From NCBI GenBank assembly GCA_016124745.1, contig WGNC01000004.1:62001-126000 (forward strand): a stretch of DNA of 64,000 nucleotides, written 5' to 3'. Shown piece by piece: positions 18,652-27,397 of the stretch (positions are counted from its first letter, which is position 1; every line of letters begins with the position of its first letter). Source of the stretch: Thiobacillus sp. GTDB lineage: Bacteria; Pseudomonadota; Gammaproteobacteria; Burkholderiales; Thiobacillaceae. The notes under the pieces are model-generated. The model had not been told where the DNA came from. It made no database searches and saw only the letters and a list, made by a program, of their open reading frames with translations. The position numbers were made by a program, and so were the translations under genes.

Positions 18652-20004
18652 GTGCCGCAAACCAAGTTCCTGCTTGACGAATCCGAGATCCCCACCCACT
18701 GGTACAACATCGTCGCCGATATGCCCAACCGGCCGGCGCCACCGCTGGGTCCGGACGGCAAGCCGATAGGTCCCGAGGCGCTGACCGCGATTTTCCCGAT
18801 GAGCCTGATCGAGCAGGAAATGTCGGCCGAGCGTTGGATTCCGATCCCCGAGAAGGTGCGCGAAATCTATCAGCTGTGGCGTCCCTCGCCGCTGATTCGT
18901 GCCCACCGCCTGGAAGCAGCGCTGGGAACACCGGCCAAGATCTACTACAAGTACGAAGGGGTCTCCCCGGCTGGCTCGCACAAGGTCAACACCTCGGTCG
19001 CCCAAGCCTACTACAACGCCGAAGCCGGCATCAAGCGCATCGCCACCGAGACCGGCGCCGGCCAATGGGGCTGCTCGATGGCGCTGGCCGGGCAGATGTT
19101 CGGACTGGAGGTGCGGGTATACATGGTCAAGGTGAGCTACGGTCAGAAGCCCTACCGCCGTTCGATGATGCAGACCTGGGGCGCGGAAGTGTTCGCCAGC
19201 CCGAGCATGGAAACCAACACGGGCCGCTCCGCCCTGGCGGAAGACCCGGACAACCCGGGTTCGCTCGGCCTGGCGATTTCCGAGGCGGTGGAGGATGCCG
19301 CCACGCGCGCCGATACCAACTATGCCCTCGGCTCGGTACTGAACCATGTCCTCCTGCATCAGACCGTGATCGGGCTCGAAGCCAAGAAACAGTTCGAGAA
19401 GGCCGGTGATTACCCGGACATGATCTTCGCCCCCTGTGGCGGTGGCTCCAACTTCGGCGGCGCGGCCTTCCCGTTCTTCGCCGACAAGGCCGCCGGCAAA
19501 GACGTGCGCCTGGTCGCGGTGGAACCCGCTTCCTGCCCCACGCTGACACGCGGCCACTATGCCTATGATTTCGGCGACACCGCCAAGCTCACGCCGATGA
19601 TGCTGATGTACACCCTCGGCCACGACTTCATGCCACCGGGCATCCACGCCGGGGGATTGCGTTATCACGGCGACTCGGCGCTGGTGTCGCAGCTCTATCA
19701 CGAGAAGCTGCTCGATGCGGTGGCCGTGCACCAGCTCGCCACGTTCGAGGCCGGCGTCACCTTTGCCCGCGCCGAAGGCATCATCCCCGCGCCCGAATCC
19801 AACCACGCCATCGCGGCCTGCATCGACGAGGCCCTGCGCTGCAAGGCAAGCGGCGAGCCGAAGACGCTGTTCTTCAATCTCTCCGGCCACGGCCACTTCG
19901 ACATGGCCGCCTACGACAGCTACTTCAGCGGCAAACTGGAGGATTTCGCCTATCCGGAAGAGGCGATCAAGGCCGCGCTCGGGCGCCTGCCAAAAGTGGG
20001 GTAA
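18652..20004 (+). CDS. TrpB2-type tryptophan synthase beta chain-like protein
   Basis: TrpB2 proteins are PLP enzymes that make tryptophan from indole and serine but usually do not pair with TrpA; they are common in archaea and scattered bacteria. The product is about 450 residues, longer than TrpB1. It shows the TrpB2 hallmarks [13 protein letters not shown] at the start, [12 protein letters not shown], the PLP-lysine motif [11 protein letters not shown] (differing from HTGAHKINN of TrpB1), [17 protein letters not shown] and the glycine loop CGGGSNFGG. The ORF track uses a TTG at 18610; I prefer the in-frame GTG at 18652 because AAGGAG lies six bases upstream and homologues begin there. It stands alone, far from trpA. 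Confidence 0.9.
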   Translation: MPQTKFLLDESEIPTHWYNIVADMPNRPAPPLGPDGKPIGPEALTAIFPMSLIEQEMSAERWIPIPEKVREIYQLWRPSPLIRAHRLEAALGTPAKIYYKYEGVSPAGSHKVNTSVAQAYYNAEAGIKRIATETGAGQWGCSMALAGQMFGLEVRVYMVKVSYGQKPYRRSMMQTWGAEVFASPSMETNTGRSALAEDPDNPGSLGLAISEAVEDAATRADTNYALGSVLNHVLLHQTVIGLEAKKQFEKAGDYPDMIFAPCGGGSNFGGAAFPFFADKAAGKDVRLVAVEPASCPTLTRGHYAYDFGDTAKLTPMMLMYTLGHDFMPPGIHAGGLRYHGDSALVSQLYHEKLLDAVAVHQLATFEAGVTFARAEGIIPAPESNHAIAACIDEALRCKASGEPKTLFFNLSGHGHFDMAAYDSYFSGKLEDFAYPEEAIKAALGRLPKVG

Positions 20005-20057
20005 GGGAAATCCAGGCCGCATAGGGCCTGGAAACCACCTCATCAAGACCCAAGGAT

Positions 20058-20096
20058 GGGATCGAAGCGGGTGCGGCAACCACCGCACCCGATCCC
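20058..20096. terminator. Bidirectional terminator-like hairpin
   Basis: CGGGTGCGG / CCGCACCCG (9 bp, 6-base loop) extended by GGGATC / GATCCC outside a small bulge, placed between the convergent TrpB2 and cytochrome c genes. A smaller hairpin (CCAGGCC / GGCCTGG) is at 20012-20031. Neither has a U-tract. Confidence 0.5.
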
Positions 20097-20138
20097 GACA
20101 GAAGGCAAACCCCTTCCGTTTCGACCTTTGAGGATGGC

Positions 20139-20432
20139 TTACTTCAGCGTTGCGTAGTAGGCCGCGAGGTCGGCAATGTCCGTATCGCTCAGGCCTGCCG
20201 TGGCTTTCATCATCTTCTTGTTCTTGCGCTCACCCGATTGATATGCCTTCATTTCCTGGACGAACTTGGCTTCATCCATCCCGGCTATGGCTGGATCCTC
20301 TTTGCCGGTGTCACCATGGCAGTTGGCACAGTTCTCCGATTTTGCCTTGCCCGCGCTGGCGTCACCCGCATGAGCCGATGAAACCGCCAATATCAAACTG
20401 GCGCTGAACAGCAGAACTCTTCTTGTAATCAT
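20139..20432 (-). CDS. Class I monohaem cytochrome c
   Basis: The 97-residue precursor has a signal peptide (RVLLFSASLILAVSSAHAG) and the haem motif ENCANCHGDTGK near residue 35. PAIAGMDEAKFVQEMKAYQSGER and the MMKATAGLSDTDIADLAAYYA tail are typical of single-domain c4/c5/c553-like cytochromes; the MM pair before KATAGLS probably includes the sixth haem ligand. The ATG at 20432 follows GGAGAAGG and gives a proper signal peptide, so the 42 extra codons in the ORF track are excluded. It probably shuttles electrons in the periplasm, for instance in sulfur oxidation or respiration. Confidence 0.9.
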   Translation of the reverse strand: MITRRVLLFSASLILAVSSAHAGDASAGKAKSENCANCHGDTGKEDPAIAGMDEAKFVQEMKAYQSGERKNKKMMKATAGLSDTDIADLAAYYATLK

Positions 20433-20750
20433 TTGCCTTCTCCAATCAAGAATTATCAGACGACCCGTGCATGCCCGCGTCTTAATCCTCGCGACGCCAA
20501 TCGCATGCGTCGCCATCCTAATCCAATGGATTCGCTTTGGGACAGTGAACTGACACATTTCTTAGAGCCTAGGCGCCTGCGAAAATTTTTCGGAGGCAGC
20601 GGCAGTGGGCTGGCAGGCACACTACCGCGTGGCCGAAACGTGCGCGTAGAGCTGCCATCCACGCGATCGACCTCACTTTGCTTGCCAAAATTGTTTCTAT
20701 ACTGGCCAGAAAAGTCCAAGCTAGCGTCAAACACACTCGAGGACCAAACG
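20433..20750. other. Divergent intergenic region, cytochrome c / cupin
   Basis: The 318 bases should contain promoters for both divergent genes. A short inverted repeat (GCGACGC at 20491-20497, GCGTCGC at 20507-20513) is visible; no other feature was recognised. Confidence 0.4.
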
Positions 20751-21185
20751 ATGTTCGATCAGACAATTGACAGGTTCGTCCTGGCGACAGCGCTGGGAAT
20801 CGCGATCGGCGCTTTGGGGCATCAGGCGATCAGTTCGGAGAAACCCCAGATTGCACGCACCGAACTCATGAATATCGACCTGGCCGACATGCCTGGGAAA
20901 ATCGCGCACATGTACACGATGGAACTGGCGCCCGGACTCATGACCCCGCGGCACAGCCATCCCGGGCACTACCTCGTCTATGTTCTACAAGGCACCGGAG
21001 TCGTGGAGCAGGACGACAAACCCACGCTTCATCTCAGCCCTGGTGTGTCCTACTACATCCACTCACCCTCGGCGAAACCGGACTTCTGGCATTCGGTATG
21101 GAACACCAGCCAGACCGAGCCGCTCAAAACCCTGGTCGTACTCATCAACGAGAGGGGACAGCCGGCAACCGTTTTCGACAAGTAG
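20751..21185 (+). CDS. Membrane-anchored cupin-domain protein
   Basis: The 144-residue product has an N-terminal hydrophobic segment (VLATALGIAIGALGHQAI) and a single cupin barrel. The first cupin motif is represented by TPRHSHPGHYLVYVLQGTG, which supplies two or three metal-binding histidines, and the second by the FWHSVWN region. It was started at the ATG at 20751, 15 bases after the CTCGAGG sequence; the ORF track's upstream extension has no support. It probably faces the periplasm. The substrate is unknown. It is divergent from a cytochrome c gene and convergent with an antiporter. Confidence 0.8.
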   Translation: MFDQTIDRFVLATALGIAIGALGHQAISSEKPQIARTELMNIDLADMPGKIAHMYTMELAPGLMTPRHSHPGHYLVYVLQGTGVVEQDDKPTLHLSPGVSYYIHSPSAKPDFWHSVWNTSQTEPLKTLVVLINERGQPATVFDK

Positions 21186-21266
21186 CACCCATCATTCAGG
21201 CTTTCCGGATTGCCGCGTGCTTTGGGAGCGCCGGACGGACAGCCTGATGGCTTGGCCGGTCATCGA

Positions 21267-22505
21267 TCAGCGGCGCAGGCCTTCCCGGCGTGTGACGTAG
21301 CCGATGGAAAGTCCCTGCACCAGGATGGAGAACACGACCACGCTGTAGGTGAGCGCGACCAGGGTATCGCGTTCCGTGCCTGCCGGCAGCGACAGCGCAA
21401 GCGCCACCGAAATGCCGCCGCGCAGCCCGCCCCACGTCAGCACCTTCCAGGATCCCCGCGGCAGATTGAATGCGCTTGGCAGCAGTGCCACCGGCAAGCC
21501 GACCGTGAGCAGGCGGGCCAGCAGCGTGACGGCAACCGCAAGGCAGGCAGCCAGCAGCTCATGGAGCGAGAACACCACCAGCAGCACTTCCATGCCGATC
21601 AGGACAAAAAGCGTCGCGTTGAGGATTTCGTCGATCAACTCCCAGAACATGTCGACGTAGCGTCGCGTCGTATCCGACATTGCCAGCGCACGGCCGTGGT
21701 TGCCGATCATCAGCCCTGCAACCACCATCGCCAGCGGCCCCGATACATGTAGCCGGCTTGCCAGGGCATAGCCGCCGGTCACGGCAGCCAGCGTCAACAG
21801 CACCTCGACCTGGTAGTTGTCGACGCTCTTCAGCATACGGAAGGTGACATAGCCGAGTGCCAGGCCGAACAGCAGGCCACCGCCCGCTTCGTGCAGCAGC
21901 AGTTCAAGGCCCTGCCCCACCGTCGGCGTGAGGCCGCTCGCAACCATCCCCAGAAGCAGCGAGAAAATCACCACGCCTACACCATCGTTGAACAGCGACT
22001 CGCCCGCGATCACCAGTTCCAGTTCCTTCGGCGCGCCAGCAGACTTGAGGATGCCCATTACCGCGATCGGATCGGTCGGGGAAATCAATGCGCCGAAAAG
22101 CAGGCAGTACATCAGCGGCAACTGCAGACCCGCCAGCGGCAGCACGAGCCACATGCCAAAACCCACCAATACGGTCGACAGCAGCGTGCCCAGCACGGCC
22201 AGCACGCCGACCTGCCAGCGGTAGGTCTTGAGTTCACTCAGGTCGACATGCAGCGCACCGGCGAACAGCAGCAAGGACAGCATGCCTTGCATGAGCACGT
22301 CGGAAAAGTCGATCGACCGCAGCAGGGATTCCTCGTACTCGCGCAAGCCATACGCGAGGCCCACCGCGTCCAGCCCGATGAGCGCCAGCGAAAAAGCCAG
22401 CGAGGCGGCCATCACCCCGATCGTGGTGGGCATGCCAAGAAAGCGATGATTCAGATATGCCAGCAGCGCAGTAATGACGAGGCAGGCGGCGATAATATTC
22501 AGCAT
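21267..22505 (-). CDS. CPA1-family Na+(K+)/H+ antiporter
   Basis: This 412-residue protein has about 12 membrane helices and the CPA1 ion-site motif ALISPTDPIAVMGIL near residue 140, where the Asp is the transport residue, with IAGESLFNDGVGVVIFSLLLG in the next helix. GGLRGGISVALALSLP near the C terminus is also characteristic of NhaP/YjcE-type exchangers. The ATG at 22505 is preferred because it sits directly before the first helix. It has no long cytoplasmic C-terminal regulatory domain. It probably serves pH or sodium homeostasis. Confidence 0.87.
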   Translation of the reverse strand: MLNIIAACLVITALLAYLNHRFLGMPTTIGVMAASLAFSLALIGLDAVGLAYGLREYEESLLRSIDFSDVLMQGMLSLLLFAGALHVDLSELKTYRWQVGVLAVLGTLLSTVLVGFGMWLVLPLAGLQLPLMYCLLFGALISPTDPIAVMGILKSAGAPKELELVIAGESLFNDGVGVVIFSLLLGMVASGLTPTVGQGLELLLHEAGGGLLFGLALGYVTFRMLKSVDNYQVEVLLTLAAVTGGYALASRLHVSGPLAMVVAGLMIGNHGRALAMSDTTRRYVDMFWELIDEILNATLFVLIGMEVLLVVFSLHELLAACLAVAVTLLARLLTVGLPVALLPSAFNLPRGSWKVLTWGGLRGGISVALALSLPAGTERDTLVALTYSVVVFSILVQGLSIGYVTRREGLRR

Positions 22506-22590
22506 GCGTGGTTTTCGTATTTCTGAAGCAAGACGGAGCATACCGCCACAAGGCGGCCTATGCGATTGAAATGGTCGGTCCTATGGGCGC

Positions 22591-23124
22591 TCAGAACCCA
22601 CCAATATAAGCGTAGCCGTCGTTCTGCAGATTGATGAGGCGTGTGTAGCCATCGTGCACGATTGTCACGCCCGGCAACACATCGTCGGGCGTCCAACCCA
22701 TCGATTTCATCGCACTGTGGCAGATCTCGACGCTGACCCCCAGGTCGAGCAGAGCCTGGGTGATGCCGGCATTGAGATTGGTAGCAAAGAGGTCATTGAC
22801 GGCCATCTGATACGTATCATCTATCAACAGAAACTTGGCGGCCTCGCCATGCAGCACCAGATGAATGTCGAGTTGCGGCGGTGCCACGCCCTGCTTGCGG
22901 TATGCCTCGATCAGCCCACGGGAAAAATACAGCCCCTTGCTGACGCCCGCCGCCGTCTCTTCAGAGTGAATGTCGTAGACGGCCCGGTAATGACCGTTCG
23001 GATCAACCTTCAACATCGGCCGCTCATGCGGCTCAGTCAAAGAAGGCGGCGCAGCCAAGGCGCCAGGCGTCACTGCCATGCCCAGCACGCATCCAACCGC
23101 ACAAAGTATCCTTGCGTAGATCAT
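22591..23124 (-). CDS. Periplasmic DsrE-like family protein
   Basis: The 177-residue protein carries a signal peptide (ILCAVGCVLGMAVTPGALAAPP) and a DsrE/DsrF-like domain. YRAVYDIHSEETAAGVSKGL and QLDIHLVLHGEAAKFLL form the Rossmann-like core, and LLDLGVSVEICHSAMKSMGW places a single Cys where DsrE-like proteins bind sulfur. The ATG at 23124 follows GGAAGGAC and gives the signal peptide, so the 58 extra codons in the ORF track are rejected. Exported DsrE-like proteins are frequent in sulfur oxidisers; no direct function is established. Confidence 0.85.
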   Translation of the reverse strand: MIYARILCAVGCVLGMAVTPGALAAPPSLTEPHERPMLKVDPNGHYRAVYDIHSEETAAGVSKGLYFSRGLIEAYRKQGVAPPQLDIHLVLHGEAAKFLLIDDTYQMAVNDLFATNLNAGITQALLDLGVSVEICHSAMKSMGWTPDDVLPGVTIVHDGYTRLINLQNDGYAYIGGF

Positions 23125-23298
23125 GATCGTCCTTCCCATTGGATTGATTGCAAGCGTTTCATGTGGGCCCTCGACCGACGCAATCATGGCCCGCCTCTTC
23201 TCAGCTTGTTCCAGATTGAGTTCAACAAGCATGCTGCCACAAAAGCAAAAAACGCGGGCGGTCTCCCGCCCACGTCTGACCGGCTCCTTTCCGACCAA

Positions 23299-23805
23299 TC
23301 AGGATTCGAAGCGAGGGCGCCCGTGATCCCGACGGCGATTGGGTATCGACTCGGCGTCGAACACGCCTTGCTGCTCAGCCGTCAGCTGGGCATAGAAAGC
23401 CTTGATCACCTCGGCACGCCCAGCCAGTCTGGCACGGCGTGCGTCCGCCTGGGCCAGCGTCCGGTCCAGACGTTGCGGCGTGTTCAACTGATCCAATTCC
23501 TCAAGCATGGCCTGTCGGTCCCTGGCCGTCGACCGCATGCCCGGCTGGCTGGCGCTGGCAAATGCACTCCACGCTGCCTCCTGCTCAGGTTTGAGGTCAA
23601 GTTTTGCCTTCAATTCGGACAGGTGCTCGGCATGGCGTTCCTCCCACTTGGCATGGACGTGTTGCGCGTGACGGGCTTCGCAGCCAATCTTGCCTTCGGG
23701 GCCACCGGCCGTCATCGCAAAGGACGAAGCCGCGAGAATGCCACTCCCTGCAAGCAATCCCGCGATCAGTGCGCGTTTGGTAAAAAGAGTCGTGTTCAAT
23801 TGCAT
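23299..23805 (-). CDS. Spy/CpxP-like periplasmic protein
   Basis: The 168-residue precursor has an N-terminal export signal (KRALIAGLLAGSGILAASSFAM) followed by a helical, charged chain with the LTxxQ-type pattern characteristic of Spy/CpxP proteins (KLDLKPEQEAAW and AQLTAEQQGVFDAE). These are ATP-independent periplasmic chaperones or metal- and stress-linked sensors. Residues such as HAQHVHAKWEERHAEH are His-rich and could bind metal. An AAGGAG ribosome site supports the ATG at 23805. Confidence 0.8.
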   Translation of the reverse strand: MQLNTTLFTKRALIAGLLAGSGILAASSFAMTAGGPEGKIGCEARHAQHVHAKWEERHAEHLSELKAKLDLKPEQEAAWSAFASASQPGMRSTARDRQAMLEELDQLNTPQRLDRTLAQADARRARLAGRAEVIKAFYAQLTAEQQGVFDAESIPNRRRDHGRPRFES

Positions 23806-23953
23806 TGCGTTCTCCTTCCGAGACGTTGTCAAAGTAGCCGGTCCAAAGCGGGCAGGCATGAAACGTATTCTGGAGACGCGATGTATCGGCAGGATTTCAG
23901 GGGCAGGCGCGCGCGTAACCGTGTGTATCCGAATGTGGCGGAGCGGTTCAGCT

Positions 23954-24100
23954 TTAATGGGTTGCCAGTTGCCCGCTGCGCAAGACTTCTATGGCCAACG
24001 CGGCATGTCCCTGCCTCTCAAGCGCACCAAGCTCGAACAGATGCTCCAGTTCATTCAGCGCCGGCTCGATCCCATCGCGCCGGCTCCCTGATTCGGGCAA
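23954..24100 (-). CDS. Possible 48-residue small protein downstream of the DUF3465 gene
   Basis: The minus-strand frame following the DUF3465 stop codon stays open for 49 codons from a TTG at 24100 and reads IEPALNELEHLFELGALER and similar amphipathic helix-like sequence with codon use like neighbouring genes. It is in the same frame as the upstream gene, beyond its TGA. It is not in the ORF track because it lacks an ATG. AAGAAGG lies about 8 bases upstream of the TTG. It could be a small protein or the decayed end of an older gene. Confidence 0.3.
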   Translation of the reverse strand: MPESGSRRDGIEPALNELEHLFELGALERQGHAALAIEVLRSGQLATH

Positions 24101-24124
24101 CCGGGAAGCCTTCTTGCCCTGACC

Positions 24125-24592
24125 TCACTGATAGGTCCGCCCATCGTGCCTGATCCATCCTGCCGGATGTCGGCCCTGAGGATCATGGTGTGTCCAGTGG
24201 ACCAGGCCGCCCTTGGGGTTCCATTCATACTCGCCATAAAAGGCAACCCTGTCTCCCGTGCGGAGTGTGTCGATGCGCTGCGCGAGATCGATGTTGTGGG
24301 CTACAAGCAGGGTCCGCCCGGATTCGAGTCGAATGATGAAGCGCTGATGCCGGCTGCCATCGTCGTCGTCCGGCAACACCTTGATAACCGTCCCCTGTCC
24401 CGTAACCTGCACATTGCCGAGGCGGTTGGCAAAAGCGCTTTCGAGTTCTGCATCACTGCCGCCACGAGTCTCCAGCGAAATCTCGCGGACGGCTGCCGGC
24501 TCCTGGCCAACGGGCGACGTGCCGGTATTCGGGGCGAACGCGAAATAGGCGGCAGCGGCAAGCGCCGCGATGATCAATAATAGCCTGTTCAT
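24125..24592 (-). CDS. DUF3465-family exported protein
   Basis: The 155-residue product begins with a hydrophobic export or anchor segment (MNRLLLIIAALAAAAYFAFA) and then shows the full DUF3465 pattern: VQVTGQGTVIKVLPDDDDGSRHQRFII, TLLVAHNIDLAQRIDTLRTGDRVAFYGEY, and the WTHHDPQGRHPAGWI tail ending in TYQ. The family has an OB-like fold and no firmly known function. The ATG at 24592 directly precedes the hydrophobic segment, so the longer ORF is not used. Confidence 0.85.
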   Translation of the reverse strand: MNRLLLIIAALAAAAYFAFAPNTGTSPVGQEPAAVREISLETRGGSDAELESAFANRLGNVQVTGQGTVIKVLPDDDDGSRHQRFIIRLESGRTLLVAHNIDLAQRIDTLRTGDRVAFYGEYEWNPKGGLVHWTHHDPQGRHPAGWIRHDGRTYQ

Positions 24593-24743
24593 TTCAGATT
24601 TGGGAAGGCATGGGGAAGCAGGATAGTGCCATGGGGCGGGCAATTTGAGACTGGAGAGAGACGGCTCCCGGACATTCCCTCCGCCTCTCGATCATGCCGC
24701 CTTTCCCTTCACCCGCTCAGGATTGCTGCGGAGATCCAGTGGA

Positions 24744-25544
24744 TCAGCCATCCGCCGCCTCGTTCTGCGGCCAGATCGAGGCGTCGATGGTTTCCTGATA
24801 GGCATGCCAGGTGGCATGCCCGATGAGTGGCAGCAGCACGGCGAATCCGACACAGGCGGTGGCGAATCCCAGCAACACGGACAAGCCAATCAGGCTTGCC
24901 CACAAAAACATGGGCTGCTTGTTGCGCAACACGGCATTCACGCTGGTGACAACGGCAGTAACGGCATCCACCTTGCGGTCCATGATCATCGGCAGCGAAA
25001 AGGCGCTGGCGGAAAAAACGATGGCGGTGAAGACAGCGCCGATCACGCTGCCAATTCCAAGGAAGGGCAGCATCTGTTCCAGGCTCGGGTTGGACTCGAC
25101 CGGGAAGAACACGTGTACCGTCGCTGCTGCCCGCGCCCACACCAGCATCACCACCAGCAGCACGACGCCCAGCACCAGCAGTTCCCGGATGTGGTGCCAG
25201 CCCTCTTGCAGGCAATAGCCCATCACCGGCACCTGCCCTCTGCCCAGCTGCCGACTGATGGAATACAGGCCCACCGCCAGCACCGGGCCGATGAAGACGA
25301 AGCCGGTTGCGAGCCCGATGTACAGCGCAATCGTGCCGTAGCGCCAGGACAGAGACGCGATCAGCAGGCTCAGCGCCATCAGGGCGACACCGTAGGTCAG
25401 GCTCAGCCGCGGCGCCCGGATCATGTCGCCCCAGCCCAGGCGCAGCCAGCGCAGGGGGGCGGACAGATCAAGCATCCGGCAGGGCGCCACGAAGGGCATG
25501 TTTTCAGGGGATTCGGGCGTGTCTGACGCAGGCAGTGTGGCCAT
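24744..25544 (-). CDS. DUF2189-family integral membrane protein
   Basis: The 266-residue protein has about six hydrophobic helices and the DUF2189 hallmarks: a start of PLRWLRLGWGDMIRAPRLSLTYG, and GFAVLLPLIGHATWHAYQETID at the end. The ATG at 25544 is preceded by GAGGAGG seven bases upstream, a very strong ribosome site that decides against the longer ORF. The function of the family is unknown. There is no obvious operon partner. Confidence 0.85.
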   Translation of the reverse strand: MATLPASDTPESPENMPFVAPCRMLDLSAPLRWLRLGWGDMIRAPRLSLTYGVALMALSLLIASLSWRYGTIALYIGLATGFVFIGPVLAVGLYSISRQLGRGQVPVMGYCLQEGWHHIRELLVLGVVLLVVMLVWARAAATVHVFFPVESNPSLEQMLPFLGIGSVIGAVFTAIVFSASAFSLPMIMDRKVDAVTAVVTSVNAVLRNKQPMFLWASLIGLSVLLGFATACVGFAVLLPLIGHATWHAYQETIDASIWPQNEAADG

Positions 25545-25721
25545 GCAAACCTCCTCTTCGATTGGATAGGGTTCCCTCTTCTTGTATCGGGGAATGGTCT
25601 TTTTATAGGCCATAATTTCCGCAGCGGGAATCGAACCGGTTGCTGACGAACACGCTCCGCCGGCATGCGGCCCGACGATTTCCGTCCGTCCGGCCCGCCA
25701 GGCTGCGGGGCTGACGCTTTC

Positions 25722-26207
25722 CTAGTAACGCCCGTGCTGTTTGTTGATGTAGTTCGTCATCTCGACGTACTGGATATTCATGCGCCTGAGGGTGCCATGC
25801 ACGGAGCGAATCACGGCGCGCATGACCTGGTAGACGACTCTGGGGTGGGTATCCAGCAATTGCTCGAGCGCATCGCGATCGAGACTGATCAAATCGGTCT
25901 GGCCGACCGATCTCAGCGTGGCGCTATGCTTTTGTCCATCCAGAAAGCCCATTTCCCCTGCCAGATCGCGGGATCGCAGCACATGCAGCACGACCCACTC
26001 GCCCTCAGGCGTTTCGTGGGTCACCGCAAGATTGCCTTCCGCAATGACGTGCAGGTTGTTGTCGATATCCCCTTCCCGGAACAGGATTTCTCCGTCCTTG
26101 AGTCTGCGGCACACGAGATGCGCGCTGAGCAGGTCACATGCTTCATCCGACAATTCATCCGCCAGGGGCGATTTGCGTAAGGTTTCGTAACAATCTTCAG
26201 CTGCCAC
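25722..26207 (-). CDS. Cyclic nucleotide-binding domain protein without DNA-binding domain
   Basis: The 161-residue protein consists of one cNMP-binding (CAP_ED) beta-barrel: CRRLKDGEILFREGDIDNNLHVIAEG, then LRSRDLAGEMGFLDGQKHSATL (the phosphate-binding cassette region), and a C-terminal helix. There is no helix-turn-helix, so it is unlikely to be a CRP-type transcription factor on its own. The canonical ligand Arg of cAMP-binding cassettes is not obvious (GQKHSATLRS), so the ligand is uncertain. It stands alone between unrelated genes. Confidence 0.82.
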   Translation of the reverse strand: MAAEDCYETLRKSPLADELSDEACDLLSAHLVCRRLKDGEILFREGDIDNNLHVIAEGNLAVTHETPEGEWVVLHVLRSRDLAGEMGFLDGQKHSATLRSVGQTDLISLDRDALEQLLDTHPRVVYQVMRAVIRSVHGTLRRMNIQYVEMTNYINKQHGRY

Positions 26208-26485
26208 CAGTCCACCTCGTCATTCTTTTGAAGTCTTTTACAAGAATATAGGAAATTCAAGCGCGCAAGTGGCCAATTTCAAGCCCGCGAATTTCCTCAC
26301 TCAGAATGGATCCGAACAGAAAATCGGACAAGCATGCCGGCTCAAATTGAAGGTACCCGGTGATCGATGCCAAATAGCCCCTCGTCGGCATATGGGTTGG
26401 CGAGTTGGGCGGCGACGCTGAGCATCAGAAAGAATGGTGGTCCGCCATCGTTTTCCAGACCGCCCACAACGCGAATCACGCGCCC
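26208..26485. other. Intergenic region, nothing recognised
   Basis: About 280 bases between the cNMP-binding gene and lysR; no ORF, RNA gene or repeat recognised. Confidence 0.4.
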
Positions 26486-27397
26486 CTATTTCCGCCGATC
26501 CCAATAAGGCTCACCTGCCAGGCGGTCCGCAAGAAAGTCGATCAAGGCGCGCACGCGTCTCGACAGGTGGCGGGTGGGCGGATAGACCGCATAGGCCCCG
26601 AGTTCGGGCCAGACATGATCGTCCAGCACCTGCACCAACCGACCTGCTTGCACGGCTTCGTGAACGTAGAACGTGGGAAGCAGCAGCAGGCCTTCGCCGG
26701 CAATCGCCGCACGCATGAGAAATTCGCCGCTGCTGGCGGCGAGGCGCACCGGTACGCGCACATTGCCGGGCAGTCCATCCGGCCCCCGGTAGCTCCACAA
26801 GCCCGGATCGCGCACGTTGCTGTATGCCAGGCAAGCATGGCTTGCCAGATCGGCTGCCACTTTGGGGGTGCCGTGCCGAGACAGATAACCTGGACTGGCG
26901 CACAGGACATGGCGGATCGGTGCGAGGCGGCGCGCCATCAGACTCGAGTCTTCAAGCGTGGCAATGCGGACGGCCAAGTCGAAGCCCTCCTGCATCAGGT
27001 CGATCCGGCGGTCGTTGAAATCCAGTTCGAAGCGCACATCGGGATGAAGCGTCATGAATTCCTGAATCAGCGGGGCCAGATGCAGCAGGCCGAATGACAG
27101 TGGCAGCGCCACCTTGAGTCCGCCCTTGAGTGCGCCGTGGGCCTGGGACACGGCCGATTCGGCCTCGTCCAGATCGGCGAGGATGGCGACGCTGCGTTCG
27201 TAAAAGGCGAGGCCGCTGTCGGTGAGATTGAGGCGGCGCGTGGTGCGCTGAATAAGCGACACGCCCAGGCGGGCTTCAAGTTCGGCCAGACGTCTGCTGA
27301 CGGCAGACTTGGGCAGGCCCAGTCGTTCGGCTGCACCACTGATGCTGCCGGCCTCGACGATGGCGACGAAGATCTGCATATGAGCGAACTTATCCAT
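26486..27397 (-). CDS. LysR-family transcriptional regulator
   Basis: The 303-residue regulator has the N-terminal winged helix (FVAIVEAGSISGAAERLGLPKSAVSRRLAELEARLG, about residues 10-45) and a periplasmic-binding-like effector domain from about residue 90 to 295. It belongs to the large AaeR/DmlR-like subgroup, suggested by VSRRLAELEARLGVSLIQRTTR. It is divergent from azoR, pirin and nitroreductase genes and therefore probably regulates them and itself; LysR proteins usually bind a site with a T-N11-A core in the shared intergenic region. The effector is unknown but quinones or electrophiles would fit the targets. Confidence 0.92.
   Translation of the reverse strand: MDKFAHMQIFVAIVEAGSISGAAERLGLPKSAVSRRLAELEARLGVSLIQRTTRRLNLTDSGLAFYERSVAILADLDEAESAVSQAHGALKGGLKVALPLSFGLLHLAPLIQEFMTLHPDVRFELDFNDRRIDLMQEGFDLAVRIATLEDSSLMARRLAPIRHVLCASPGYLSRHGTPKVAADLASHACLAYSNVRDPGLWSYRGPDGLPGNVRVPVRLAASSGEFLMRAAIAGEGLLLLPTFYVHEAVQAGRLVQVLDDHVWPELGAYAVYPPTRHLSRRVRALIDFLADRLAGEPYWDRRK

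Noticed and set aside
18595-20088. 497-codon minus-strand ORF opposite TrpB2
   Set aside because: Low-complexity His/Arg/Gly composition typical of antisense frames; TrpB2 is unambiguous on the plus strand.
22654-24153. 499-codon plus-strand ORF
   Set aside because: Covers the DsrE-like and Spy-like genes antisense; both have signal peptides and strong ribosome sites on the minus strand.
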